Assembly: GCF_004362515.1 (NCBI RefSeq)
Contig: NZ_SNXU01000001.1
Location: 5,518,001-5,582,000 of the forward strand
DNA length: 64,000 nt
Source: Actinokineospora alba
GTDB lineage: Bacteria; Actinomycetota; Actinomycetes; Mycobacteriales; Pseudonocardiaceae
Direction: 5' to 3'
Part shown: positions 42,780 to 50,978 of the stretch, in pieces
How positions within the stretch are numbered: position 1 is the stretch's first letter
Layout of the letters: every line of letters begins with the position of its first letter
Notes under the pieces: generated by a model
Told to the model about the DNA's origin: nothing
Seen by the model: only the letters and a program-made list of their open reading frames with translations
Databases searched by the model: none
Position numbers and translations under genes: made by a program

Positions 42780-43792
42780 TGCGTTCCTCCATGAAGTGTC
42801 ATGCCGGTGGATGTGGGTGTGTCGTCGGAGACGAAGCGGGTGACCTCGCTGACCGGTCTGCGCGGCGCCGGGGAGCCGCGATACCCGTAGCCCAGGCGCA
42901 GCACCACATGTGGGCTGCCCGCCCGCAGCAGGGCCCGCAGCGCCGCTCGGACGGCGGGCACCTCGATCGGCTGCGACAAGAACGACGAGCACAGGCCGAG
43001 ATCCGCGGCGGTGAGCAGCACCCGCTGCATCGCCTTGCCCGCTTGGACGTGGTCGATCGGGGTGTCGCCGGGCGTGGTCAGCACCGCCAGCAGCGGCTGC
43101 TGCTCGAACGGGCGCTCCCGCGCGGGATCCACGTCATCGGTGAACCGGCGCAAGGTGATCAGACCGGGTGTCCGCGTCGGCGGGCCCAGCGCCCGGGTCG
43201 GCACACCGTCGACACGGTTCGCGTTGTCGTGGACCCACTCGCGCAACTCGGCCCGGTAGGCGGGGTCTTCGCTCTGCAGCGTGTCGGCGCGGCGGATCAG
43301 CGCGGCCACGGCGTCGACCTCCGGTGGCAGCTCGACGAGCCGCAACCGCGCCCCTTCCCGCTCGGCGGCGCGCAGGAGCGTGGCCTTCACCGGAGGCGAC
43401 ACCGGCCGTTCGAGGAACGGCCTGCGGTTGGTGTGCCTGCGCGGGATCAGCTCCGCGAGCGTCCGCTCGCTGGGGATCACGACGCGGTTGCCCGCGATCC
43501 GCACCGAGGCGAGCAGATCGGGCCGGTTCGGGTCAGGCAGCAGGTGCACCACGGCGGCACGGCCGACCGCGTTGAGCGCCAGCTGGATGTTGAACACCGC
43601 GGCGCCGCAGGAGAGCCTGGCCTCACGCCCGTCCGGATCAGCCACGGGCAGCACGCGATCGCGGTCGAGGAGCACGTCGATGCGGTCACCGTGCACCTCA
43701 AAGCGCCAGGGCTGGGTGTTGTGCGGCGAGGGCGCCCGGATCGCGGCCGCCAGCGCGGCCCGCAGCGGGCCCTCGGCGTCGAGGATGGTCAT
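42776..43792 (-). CDS. Acg-family (nitroreductase-fold) protein
   Basis: A protein of 338 aa. Signature IRAPSPHNTQPWRFEVHG (Pro in place of Val), DRDRVLPVADPDGREARLSC and GAAVFNIQLALNAVG. C-terminal blocks QAGKAMQRVLLTAADLGLCS and SSFLSQPIEVP. It overlaps the phosphoketolase gene (ATGA) and the following tandem USP gene (GTGA). As with the others, FMN binding or sequestration during hypoxia is the best guess. Confidence 0.84.
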   Translation of the reverse strand: MTILDAEGPLRAALAAAIRAPSPHNTQPWRFEVHGDRIDVLLDRDRVLPVADPDGREARLSCGAAVFNIQLALNAVGRAAVVHLLPDPNRPDLLASVRIAGNRVVIPSERTLAELIPRRHTNRRPFLERPVSPPVKATLLRAAEREGARLRLVELPPEVDAVAALIRRADTLQSEDPAYRAELREWVHDNANRVDGVPTRALGPPTRTPGLITLRRFTDDVDPARERPFEQQPLLAVLTTPGDTPIDHVQAGKAMQRVLLTAADLGLCSSFLSQPIEVPAVRAALRALLRAGSPHVVLRLGYGYRGSPAPRRPVSEVTRFVSDDTPTSTGMTLHGGTQ

Positions 43793-46170
43793 GAGTTCGC
43801 TCCGTCCGGGTGTGGGCTGTGCCAGGTCCAGTCACGGACCGCGGGGAGGTCGTCGCCGGTGCGCCGGACACACTCGGCGTGTTCGGCGAGGCGGTCGAGG
43901 ATGCGCTGCCGCAGGTGTCCGAGCCTGGCCGCGAGTCTCGGGACGCGTTCCAGGGCGGCGAGGGCGAGGTGGAACCGGTCAAGATCGTTGAGCACGCACA
44001 TGTCGAACGGTGTGGTCGTCGAACCGCGGTCGCGGAAGCCGTGGACGTGGAGGTTGTCGTGGTTGGGCCGGTCGTAGGTGAGCTGGTGGATCAGCCACGG
44101 GTAGCCGTGGAAGGCGAAGATCACCGGCTGGTCGGCGGTGAAGATCTCGGTGAAGTCCTGGTCGGACAGCCCGTGCGGGTGGCGGCCGGGGGTGAACAGC
44201 CGCGTCAGGTCGACCACGTTGACCACGCGGACCCGCACATCGGGGGCCAGCTCGGCCAGCACGTGCACGGCAGCGAGGGTCTCCATCGTCGGCACATCGC
44301 CCGCGCAGGCCAGCACCACGTCGGCCTCGCCGTCGCCGTCGGTACTCGCCCACTCCCACACACCGAGGCCTTGCGCGCAGTGCGCGGCTGCCTTCTCGGC
44401 GGACAGGTACTGGGGTGCGGGCTGCTTGCCCGCCACGATCACGTTGACCTGGCCGTGGGTGCGCAGGCAGTGGTCGGCGACCCAGACGAGGGTGTTCGCG
44501 TCCGGCGGCAGGTAGACCCTGGTCACCTCGGGTCGCTTGGACAGGATGTGGTCGATGAAGCCGGGGTCCTGGTGGGAGGCGCCGTTGTGGTCTTGGCGCC
44601 ACACGTGCGAGGTAAGCAGGTAGTTCAGGCTCGGCACCGGCCGCCGCCACGGCACGGAGCCTGCGGTGAGCAGCCACTTCGCGTGCTGGGCGACCATGGA
44701 GTCCACCACGTGCGCGAACGCCTCGTAGGTGGAGAACAGGCCGTGCCTGCCCGTGAGCAGGTAGCCCTCGAGCCAGCCCTGGCACAGGTGCTCGGAGAGC
44801 ACCTCGACGACCCGGCCGGTCGGCGAGAGGTACTGGTCGTTGTCCTGAGTGGGCAGCTGCCACCGCCTGCTGGTGACGTCGAACGCGGCGTCGAGCCGGT
44901 TGGAGGCGTGCTCGTCGGGGGCGAACAGCAGCAGGTTCGCGTTGGACTCGTTGCGCAGCAGCGCTTCCCGCAGATAGTCGCCCAGCACGCTGGTCGCCTG
45001 CGCGGTCACCTCGCCGGGGGCGGTGACGGCCACGGAGTGCGCGGCCGGGTCGGGCAGCCGCAGGTCCCGCTGCACCTGGCCGTGGGCCCGCGGGTTCGCC
45101 GACATCCGCCGCTCTCCCCCGGGCCGCCACGCGGCCAGGCTCGGCGTCGGTCCGCCGTCCGTGCCGAACAGCTCTTCGGGCCGGTAACTGACGAGCCATT
45201 GCCGCAGCATGTCCAGCCGGGCGGGGTCTTCCCGGACGTTCGTGAGCGGAACCTGGTGCGAGCGCCAGGAACCTTCGACCGCGTGTCCGTCCACATGGGA
45301 CGGGCCGGTCCAGCCTTTGGGGGTGCGGAGGACGATCATCGGCCTGCCCGCTCCGTGGGCGGTCCCCCGCCGGATGCGCTCGATGCGCGCCAGGCACTCG
45401 TCGAGCGCGGCGGCGTAGGCGCGGTGCACCTGTGCGGTGTCGGCGACCTCGATGGGGTCCCAACCCTGGCTCCGGAGATACGCGGCGAGCTGCTCAGAAG
45501 GAATCCGCGACAGCACGGTCGGGTTCGCGATCTTGTAGCCGTTGAGGTGCAGGATCGGCAGCACCGCGCCGTCGCGCCACGGGTGCAGGAACCTCGGCGC
45601 CTGCCAGCTCGCGGCGAGCGGCCCGGTCTCAGCCTCCCCGTCCCCGATGAGACACGCGACGATCAGCCCGGGGTTGTCGAACGCGGCCCCGGTGGCGTGC
45701 GCCAGCGAGTACCCCAGCTCACCGCCCTCATGAATAGACCCCGGCACCTGCGGCGACGCGTGGCTGGGCACACCGCCAGGAAAGGAGAACTGGCGGAACA
45801 GCGCCGCCATCCCCGCCTCGTCCTGCCCGACCTCGGGGTAGAGCTCGGAGTACGTCCCCTCCAACCACGCCGCCGCGTTCAGCGCCGCGGCGCCGTGGCC
45901 CGGCCCGGTCACGAGCATGACCTCGAGACCGTTGCGCATGATCACCCGGTTGAGGTGGGCGTAGGTGAGCGTGATCCCCGGGACCGTTCCCCAGTGCCCC
46001 ACCAGCCGCGACTTGACGTGCTCGGCCCGCAGCGGCTCACGGAGCAGGGGGTTGTCCAGCAGGTAGATCTGCCCGACCGACAGGTAGTTCGCCGCCCGCC
46101 ACCACGCGTCCACCCGGCCCAGCGCCATCTCGTCGGCGTCGCTCGGCGCGGTCATCGGGAACACGGTCAT
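43789..46170 (-). CDS. xfp: Phosphoketolase (xylulose-5-P / fructose-6-P type)
   Basis: A protein of 793 aa, the normal length. It splits xylulose-5-phosphate (or fructose-6-phosphate) with phosphate into acetyl phosphate and glyceraldehyde-3-phosphate (or erythrose-4-phosphate), using thiamine diphosphate. Conserved blocks: LVTGPGHGAAALNAAAWLEG, SHASPQVPGSIHEGGELGYS, the ThDP-binding IGDGEAETGP and HLNGYKIANPTVLSR; later QDHNGASHQDPGF. It heads an operon with an Acg protein, a tandem USP and the ADP-forming acyl-CoA synthetase, all overlapping. No acetate kinase gene is nearby. Two DevR-like sites lie 80-120 bases upstream. Confidence 0.92.
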   Translation of the reverse strand: MTVFPMTAPSDADEMALGRVDAWWRAANYLSVGQIYLLDNPLLREPLRAEHVKSRLVGHWGTVPGITLTYAHLNRVIMRNGLEVMLVTGPGHGAAALNAAAWLEGTYSELYPEVGQDEAGMAALFRQFSFPGGVPSHASPQVPGSIHEGGELGYSLAHATGAAFDNPGLIVACLIGDGEAETGPLAASWQAPRFLHPWRDGAVLPILHLNGYKIANPTVLSRIPSEQLAAYLRSQGWDPIEVADTAQVHRAYAAALDECLARIERIRRGTAHGAGRPMIVLRTPKGWTGPSHVDGHAVEGSWRSHQVPLTNVREDPARLDMLRQWLVSYRPEELFGTDGGPTPSLAAWRPGGERRMSANPRAHGQVQRDLRLPDPAAHSVAVTAPGEVTAQATSVLGDYLREALLRNESNANLLLFAPDEHASNRLDAAFDVTSRRWQLPTQDNDQYLSPTGRVVEVLSEHLCQGWLEGYLLTGRHGLFSTYEAFAHVVDSMVAQHAKWLLTAGSVPWRRPVPSLNYLLTSHVWRQDHNGASHQDPGFIDHILSKRPEVTRVYLPPDANTLVWVADHCLRTHGQVNVIVAGKQPAPQYLSAEKAAAHCAQGLGVWEWASTDGDGEADVVLACAGDVPTMETLAAVHVLAELAPDVRVRVVNVVDLTRLFTPGRHPHGLSDQDFTEIFTADQPVIFAFHGYPWLIHQLTYDRPNHDNLHVHGFRDRGSTTTPFDMCVLNDLDRFHLALAALERVPRLAARLGHLRQRILDRLAEHAECVRRTGDDLPAVRDWTWHSPHPDGANS

Positions 46171-46249
46171 GGTGGACGTCTCCTCGTTTCGGGTTCGTCC
46201 AACCATGACCGGCCGGACCCGTCCAGGGCCGCAGCCCGGAGACCTCATT

Positions 46250-46272
46250 CGACAGGGACCAAAGTGGTCGCC
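46250..46272. promoter_or_regulatory. Candidate DevR (DosR) site
   Basis: ACAGGGACCAAAGTGGTCGC (core): GGGACC and GGTC arms. 80 bases in front of the phosphoketolase gene; forms a pair with the site at 46272. Confidence 0.5.
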
Positions 46273-46291
46273 GGCAGGACCTTCGACCCGC
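46272..46291. promoter_or_regulatory. Candidate DevR (DosR) site
   Basis: CGGCAGGACCTTCGACCCGC. Same 16-base core as the site at 29651. It lies between the phosphoketolase gene (leftward) and the BON gene (rightward). Confidence 0.5.
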
Positions 46292-46360
46292 CCCGATCGA
46301 GCCGGTTGGGCTCTTCAAAGGCTCGGTGGGATGACGCAGCCTGGGATCGAGGTGAGAGAA

Positions 46361-46669
46361 ATGACCATCCAGGACAGGATCGACACCTACATCCCAGCGC
46401 CCCGGACGCCACCCGGGCCACCAGACTTGAGCGTGCGCGTGCGGGCAGCCCTGAACGACGTCCCCGGCGTCGACACGAGCCTCGTCCGCGCCGCCGTCGA
46501 CGGCGGCGACGTGCTGCTTGTCGGCCGAGTCCAGTGGAGCAGCGAAGCCGAGAAAGTCGTCCGCCGCGTCCACCAGGTCACCGGCATCGCACGGTTGCGC
46601 AACCGCATCGGCTTCCACTACGACGACGTCGACGACAGCCGCCTACGCGGTCTGAGCCTGTTCGGCTAG
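46361..46669 (+). CDS. BON-domain protein
   Basis: 102 aa from the ATG at 46361 (GAGGTGAGAG just upstream); an ATG at 46331 would add ten residues. After a Pro-rich start (YIPAPRTPPGPPDL) it is a single BON domain: RVRAALNDVPGVDTSLVRAA, DVLLVGRVQWSSEAEKVVRR, TGIARLRNRIGF. BON domains bind phospholipid or carbohydrate surfaces in other bacteria. It is divergent from the phosphoketolase operon, sharing the DevR-like sites. No signal peptide, so probably cytoplasmic. Confidence 0.68.
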   Translation: MTIQDRIDTYIPAPRTPPGPPDLSVRVRAALNDVPGVDTSLVRAAVDGGDVLLVGRVQWSSEAEKVVRRVHQVTGIARLRNRIGFHYDDVDDSRLRGLSLFG

Positions 46670-46980
46670 GCCCTCGCCTGCTCCTCAGCGGCATCGTGAT
46701 CACCGCGATCTGCGGAGGTCAATCAGACCAGGACAGGAGAGTGCAACCTGCGCGCGTCACACGCGGTGCACCTCGCAGACCAGCAGCTCAACACGCTACT
46801 CGGCACTAGCGGGGTCACGACCGAGCGGTGAATCCCCGCGTACGCTCGGCGCCGACAGACCCGGTTCCCAGGAGCTGGCTGTCGACCCGCGCCCTGGTAC
46901 ATGACATGTCAGTCGGATGCCGCGCACTCATCGGTAACTGTCGGGTCACGCGAGACTCCGGTACCGTCCGATGAAGGTGC
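46670..46980. other. Stretch without a convincing gene
   Basis: Only short frames. A GTG with AGGAGA before it (about 46740) opens 22 codons (QPARVTRGAPRRPAAQH) of doubtful value. The right end leads into a 19-nt motif at 46981 that recurs twice further on. Confidence 0.4.
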
Positions 46981-46999
46981 GCCGGGAAGTCTGGTCGGC
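46981..46999 (+). repeat. 19-nt leader motif, copy 1 of 3
   Basis: GCCGGGAAGTCTGGTCGGC, 40 bases before the ATG at 47039. It can fold in two mutually exclusive ways: CCGGG with CUGG across AAG, or GCCG with CGGC. Sister copies are at 49481 and 50729 (opposite strand). It may be part of a structured leader RNA. Confidence 0.5.
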
Positions 47000-47038
47000 T
47001 TCAGGTCAGGTCTGTCCCGACGACGATGGAGCCCACCG

Positions 47039-47260
47039 ATGTCTGTCGAGCCCCAAGTTGTGCACACGGTGACCACCGTGGTCCGCGACCACCTCACGGA
47101 CCACATTCTTCTGGAGATGGCCGGAGCCATACCTTTGCCTCGCGGCACCGTCGTCGTCCTTCCGACCGGTGGCGTGGCCCGGGTCGAGGCAGTCCACCTG
47201 GTCGTTCCCGCTGCTCCGGGCGAACCCGCCAAGCTCGTTGCGTACGTCCTTCCCTGCTAG
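47039..47260 (+). CDS. Small protein, unknown function
   Basis: A protein of 73 aa (MSVEPQVVHTVTTVVRDHLT, then VVVLPTGGVARVEAVHLVVP). Alternating hydrophobic strands suggest a small beta fold. GGAG lies 8 bases before the ATG at 47039. The 19-nt leader motif ends 39 bases upstream, spaced much as copy 3 is from its own short reading frame. Convergent with the SLC13 gene. No family recognised. Confidence 0.5.
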   Translation: MSVEPQVVHTVTTVVRDHLTDHILLEMAGAIPLPRGTVVVLPTGGVARVEAVHLVVPAAPGEPAKLVAYVLPC

Positions 47261-47330
47261 CTGTGTCACGAACGCCTTGATCAACACCCGCGGTCGTCTG
47301 CCCAACATGCTCGGGGTCGACAGGTAAGAC

Positions 47331-48629
47331 TCAGGCGAGGACGAAGTAGCGCAGCCACAGGTACGGCGCCGCCAGCAGGATGGACAGGGCGGCGACGATG
47401 ATGCCGTAGCGGGTGAACTGCCAGAAGCTGATCGGTGTGCCGTTGCGGGCGGCGAGGCCGAGCATGACGACGTTGGCGCTCGCGCCGACGGCGGTGGCGT
47501 TGCCGCCGAGGTCGGCGCCGAGGGCCAGTGACCACCACAGTGATTCGGCCTGCGGGGTGCCGCCCTGGGCGGCGACGAGGTCGCTGACGATGGGCGACAT
47601 GGTGGCCACGTAGGGGATGTTGTCGACGATGGCCGACAGGACCGCGGAGATGCCGAGCAGCGCCATGACCGCGAGCAGCGGCTGCCCGCCGACGGCGTCG
47701 GCGAGTGCCTGGGACACCTTGTCGATCACCCCGGTCTTCACCAGGGCGCCGACCATGATGAACAGGCCCATGAAGAAGACCAGGGTCTCCCACTCGACGT
47801 CGGCGATCGCCTCCTCGGTGGTGATCTTGGAGATCATGACGAGCACCCCGGCGCCGAGCAGGGCCACAACCGAGGGCTCGACGTGCAGCGCGCTGTGCAG
47901 CACGAACCCGACCATCACCAGGGCCAGCACGATCATGCTCTGCCACAGCAGCTTGCTGTCGCGGATGGCGTCGCGCTCGTTGAGGGCCATGACCTCGGCG
48001 ACGCGCTTCTCGTCGTACTTGAAGGCGCTGCGGAACAGCCAGCGGCATACGAGGACGAAGACCGCCATCATGAAGATCGCGAACGGCGCCATGTGGATGA
48101 GGAAGTCGTTGAACGACAGGCCCGCGCGGCTGGCGATGATGATGTTGGGCGGGTCGCCGATCAGGGTCGCCGCGCCGCCGATGTTGGACGCGAGGACCTC
48201 GGCGATCAGGAACGGGATCGGGTTGAGGTTGAGCCGGTCGCACACCAGGAACGTCACCGGTGCGATCAGCAGCACTGTGGTCACGTTGTCCAGCGCGGCC
48301 GAGGCCACAGCGGTGATGATCACGAAGAGCACCATCACCGCGAAGGGCTTGCCCTTGGCGCGTTTGGCCGCGGCGATGGCCAGATACTCGAACAGCCCGG
48401 TCTGTTTGATCACCCCGACGATGATCATCATGCCGAGCAGGAGGAACACCACGTTCCAGTCGACACCCGCGTCGAGGGAGTGGAACGCCGTCTCGCCGTT
48501 GGTCAGGCCGAGCGCGAGCATCAGCGCCGCCCCGCCGAGGGCGGCAGCGACGCGGTGGATCCGCTCGGTGGCGATCAGGACGTAGGCGCCGACGAAGACG
48601 GTGATGGAGAGGATCTGGCTGACGCTCAT
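47331..48629 (-). CDS. SLC13 / ArsB-NhaD-type ion transporter
   Basis: A protein of 432 aa with about eleven to twelve hydrophobic helices in two inverted halves. Each half has the re-entrant loop signature of the ion-transporter superfamily: NIGGAATLIGDPPNIIIASR in half 1 and GADLGGNATAVGASANVVML in half 2; ALDNVTTVLLIAPVTFLVCD and IVDNIPYVATM are further matches. The N-G-x-T/P loops point to a Na+-coupled or Na+/H+ antiport activity (NhaD-like), with dicarboxylate or arsenite as other possibilities. It overlaps the CBS gene in front of it by 4 bases, so a nucleotide-sensing CBS protein is co-made with the transporter. Confidence 0.8.
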   Translation of the reverse strand: MSVSQILSITVFVGAYVLIATERIHRVAAALGGAALMLALGLTNGETAFHSLDAGVDWNVVFLLLGMMIIVGVIKQTGLFEYLAIAAAKRAKGKPFAVMVLFVIITAVASAALDNVTTVLLIAPVTFLVCDRLNLNPIPFLIAEVLASNIGGAATLIGDPPNIIIASRAGLSFNDFLIHMAPFAIFMMAVFVLVCRWLFRSAFKYDEKRVAEVMALNERDAIRDSKLLWQSMIVLALVMVGFVLHSALHVEPSVVALLGAGVLVMISKITTEEAIADVEWETLVFFMGLFIMVGALVKTGVIDKVSQALADAVGGQPLLAVMALLGISAVLSAIVDNIPYVATMSPIVSDLVAAQGGTPQAESLWWSLALGADLGGNATAVGASANVVMLGLAARNGTPISFWQFTRYGIIVAALSILLAAPYLWLRYFVLA

Positions 48630-49096
48630 TCGCTGGGCCCCGGGTTGGTCTTGAGGATGACGTCGAGCAGGTGCGACGCGGTGAGCACGCCGTGGATCGT
48701 GTCGCCGTCGGCGACGAGGAGCAGCGGGCTGTGCAGCCGGGCCATCATCGCCGCGCACTCCATGACGGTGGCGTCACCGGAGACCAGCGGCAGTTCGTAG
48801 CGCTTGTCCTTGGGCGGCAACACTTCCCTGACTGTCCGTCCGGCGAGCTTGCCGACGCAGGCCTCCGCGCCGCCACGCTCGTCGTACACCCGGGCCAGCG
48901 ACGGGTCCTCCTGGACGTAGCCGGGGACGATGAACCGCAACACCTGCGACCCGGGCAGCACGGTCACCGGGTGGTTGTCCGCGTCGACGACGACCACACC
49001 GGGCCTGCGCTGCTCGGCGATCAGTCGGGCGGCGCTCAACGCGTCGTCGGTCAGCTGGACCAGTGGGTATTCCTCGGCAAGATCACGTGCGCGCAT
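48626..49096 (-). CDS. CBS-pair protein, partner of the ion transporter
   Basis: 156 aa from the ATG at 49096 (GAAGGTGG 6 bases before; a GTG at 49105 is possible). Two CBS repeats: DLAEEYPLVQLTDDALSAAR and EVLPPKDKRYELPLVSGDAT onward to GVLTASHLLDVIL, separated by a longer loop (PGYVQEDPSLARVYDERGG). A free CBS pair made together with a membrane transporter probably gates it in response to adenine nucleotides or c-di-AMP. The region in front (49150-49190) carries a leftward sequence weakly like the 19-nt leader motif. Confidence 0.75.
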   Translation of the reverse strand: MRARDLAEEYPLVQLTDDALSAARLIAEQRRPGVVVVDADNHPVTVLPGSQVLRFIVPGYVQEDPSLARVYDERGGAEACVGKLAGRTVREVLPPKDKRYELPLVSGDATVMECAAMMARLHSPLLLVADGDTIHGVLTASHLLDVILKTNPGPSE

Positions 49097-49191
49097 GTCG
49101 GCCACCTTCGACGTAGTCGGCTATGACCGTCGTCACAGCGGGGCTAGCATGGGGTTCTGCGGGACCCGCCAGCGAGCCAGGAGCGTCGCCC

Positions 49192-49275
49192 ATGTCCGGA
49201 CTGACAGGCACCATCCTGATCATCGCGGTGTTCCTGGTCGGCGTGTTCGCCGTGCGCATGGTCGGACGGCACTGA
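49192..49275 (+). CDS. Very short membrane peptide
   Basis: A peptide of 27 aa, MSGLTGTILIIAVFLVGVFA then VRMVGRH: a single membrane helix with a basic end. CCAGGAGC lies 8 bases before the ATG, a good ribosome site. It is divergent from the CBS/transporter operon and may regulate or stabilise a membrane complex. It is too short to rule out chance. Confidence 0.5.
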   Translation: MSGLTGTILIIAVFLVGVFAVRMVGRH

Positions 49276-49846
49276 GCGGCGCTCACGGCTTTGACGGTTC
49301 GCGAGGCTCGACCTTCGCGGTCACTGTGGGACGCGCGCTCGGCGGGTTGTCCGCCGGTGCCGGTCGCAGCGTGTCCCCTCCGCCACGTCGGCCAAAGGGT
49401 CCAGCACGATCATGAGCGTGATCTGTCACGGCGAAACTCCAGTCGACGACGAACCCGCCCACCTCCGTTGAGATGGGCATGCCGACCAGGCTTCCCGGCG
49501 CTCCAGGGTAGACGATGCCGTAAGTCGGCTCCCGACGCAAAGATGCTCGGTCTCGATGTCGAAACGCCCCGCCCTGAGCACGCACACGACGGGCACAAGG
49601 GGCCGCGACCATCTCTGTCCTATCGACACGGTCGCGACCCGCAGGGCATCAGTGGCTTCCGGCGAGTTCGTCCGGGGAGTGCGGTGGATCCGGCTTTATC
49701 TGACACGGTCCCGTTCGCACTGTCACGCCGCAAGTGCGAGGCCGCCGAGAGTGGTCGGCTGGTTTATCGGGTGTGTCGAGGGTAAACCGAGATCGCGCAG
49801 GGCGGCGATGGCTTGGTCGAAGCTGGGGAGGTCGTCGGTGCCCCGG
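49276..49846. other. Stretch without a convincing gene, holding one leader motif
   Basis: Contains copy 2 of the 19-nt motif (49481-49499, leftward). A leftward ORF of 65 codons starts right after it (ATG at 49480, MPISTEVGGFVVDWSFAV) but lacks a ribosome site. The leftward distance from the motif to the CBS gene start is 385 bases, so this could be a long leader of that operon. Confidence 0.4.
49481..49499 (-). repeat. 19-nt leader motif, copy 2 of 3
   Basis: Read leftward, GCCGGGAAGCCTGGTCGGC, preceded by GGAGC. One base differs from copy 1; identical to copy 3. Confidence 0.5.
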
Positions 49847-50509
49847 TCACGGCAGGTTCGCCACCTGTTCGATCGTGGCGATCCGGCCCGCCACGATCAG
49901 CACGTCGCCCTGGTTGACGACGGTGTCCGCGGTGGCGTGGGTGAAGCCCTCGCCGGGTCGTTTGACGCCGACCACGGTCACGCCGTATTTGGTGCGCAGG
50001 CGGCTCTCCCCGAGTGCCCTGCCGACCGCTTCCTCCGGGGCCTGGGTTTTGGCCATGGCGTAGTCGTCCTCGAACTCGATGTAGTCGAGCTTGCGGCCGG
50101 TGACCAGGTGCGCGACCCGTTTCCCCATCTCGTGTTCGGGGAGCACGACGTGGTGGGCGCCGATGCGTTCGAGGATGCGACCGTGTCGGCGGCTGATCGC
50201 CTTGGCCCAGATGTTCGGTACGGCGAAGTGCACCAGCAGCCCAGTGGTCAGAATGCTGGCCTGCAGGTCGGTGCCGATACCGACCACCGCGCGCTGGAAC
50301 TGGTGCACGTCGAGCCTGCGCAGGACGTCGGCGTCGGTGGTGTCAGCCACGACGGTGTGGGTGAGCTGGTCGGCGTGGCGCCGGACGAGCCGGGGGTCGG
50401 AGTCGATGCCGAGCACGTCGCAGCCGCGTGCGGTGAGTTCCTTTGCCAGCGAGCTGCCGAAGCGGCCGAGCCCGATCACGACCACGCGTGAGGTGTGTTT
50501 ATCCGACAC
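49847..50509 (-). CDS. KtrA/TrkA-type RCK protein for K+ transport
   Basis: A protein of 220 aa. The N-terminal RCK_N Rossmann domain has GLGRFGSSLAKEL (residues 13-25) and the acidic GIDSDPRLV that contacts NAD(H) or ATP/ADP. The C-terminal RCK_C domain (about 135-215) has the end VNQGDVLIVAGRIATIEQVA, a site that binds c-di-AMP in Firmicutes KtrA. Such rings gate a KtrB or TrkH K+ channel in the membrane. No channel gene is found near it in the window, so the partner must be elsewhere. The 19-nt motif (copy 3) lies 220 bases upstream. The ATG at 50509 follows GGAGCG. Confidence 0.83.
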   Translation of the reverse strand: MSDKHTSRVVVIGLGRFGSSLAKELTARGCDVLGIDSDPRLVRRHADQLTHTVVADTTDADVLRRLDVHQFQRAVVGIGTDLQASILTTGLLVHFAVPNIWAKAISRRHGRILERIGAHHVVLPEHEMGKRVAHLVTGRKLDYIEFEDDYAMAKTQAPEEAVGRALGESRLRTKYGVTVVGVKRPGEGFTHATADTVVNQGDVLIVAGRIATIEQVANLP

Positions 50510-50728
50510 TGGGTCGCTCCTGGGAGATGGTGGCCGCGGGTCGCGTTCGACGACCGGTGGGGCCGAGCACGGTCGGTGGCGCCGGTCGTCCCAGGCGGAT
50601 GCGCGGAGGTTCGGCAGCCGGTCGCGGGTGTGCCAGGTTCGGAACGCCTAGCCATACCTGTGCGCCGATCAGAACCGTGTGGGAGGCCATGTGGGCTCCT
50701 GGTCTCGGGTAGACAGCTCCGCCATATC
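50510..50728 (-). other. Leader region of the ktrA-like gene
   Basis: A leftward ORF of 63 codons (50499-50690, MASHTVLIGAQVWLGVPNLA) has AGGAG before its ATG. It ends 11 bases inside the ktrA-like gene, so it could be a regulatory upstream frame or leader peptide; the sequence shows no family. The 19-nt motif sits 38 bases in front of it. Confidence 0.35.
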
Positions 50729-50747
50729 GCCGACCAGGCTTCCCGGC
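50729..50747 (-). repeat. 19-nt leader motif, copy 3 of 3
   Basis: Read leftward, GCCGGGAAGCCTGGTCGGC, preceded by GGTGT. About 220 bases upstream of the ktrA-like gene. The same motif-to-AGGAGCCCAC spacing occurs at copy 1. Confidence 0.5.
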
Positions 50748-50820
50748 ACACCAGAGACAAGACTAGTCCGCGACCACCCCTCTTGCCGCCCGCCTCCCGG
50801 ATCGACGCCCACGCACTCGG

Positions 50821-50940
50821 TCACCGGGCGTCGGCAAACCGCTCGACGTCGGCACGTCCGATCACCAGGATCACGTCGCCGGCAGACGGCGTTGACATCC
50901 GCGGTCCGGCGAAAGGACGCCCGCGATCATCGTGGTGCCG
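50821..50940 (-). pseudogene. Remnant of a second RCK_C (TrkA_C) domain
   Basis: The end of this leftward stretch reads GDVILVIGRADVERFADAR and stop, which is a typical RCK_C terminus (compare VNQGDVLIVAGR in the intact gene). The part before it is in another frame (NRGTTMIAGVLSPDRG). It looks like the decayed tail of a K+-channel or antiporter regulator, just upstream of the intact ktrA-like gene. Confidence 0.4.
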
Positions 50941-50978
50941 CGGTTCAGCGTGCGGGCGAGGTGAGATCGTCGACGCGC

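Noticed and set aside
43810..46809. Rightward frame of 999 codons opposite the phosphoketolase
   Set aside because: Shadow frame: the opposite strand has every phosphoketolase motif and correct starts.
49283..49480. Leftward 65-codon frame directly after the leader motif (MPISTEVGG)
   Set aside because: No ribosome site, weak protein character and disordered end. It is mentioned under the gap but not called a gene.
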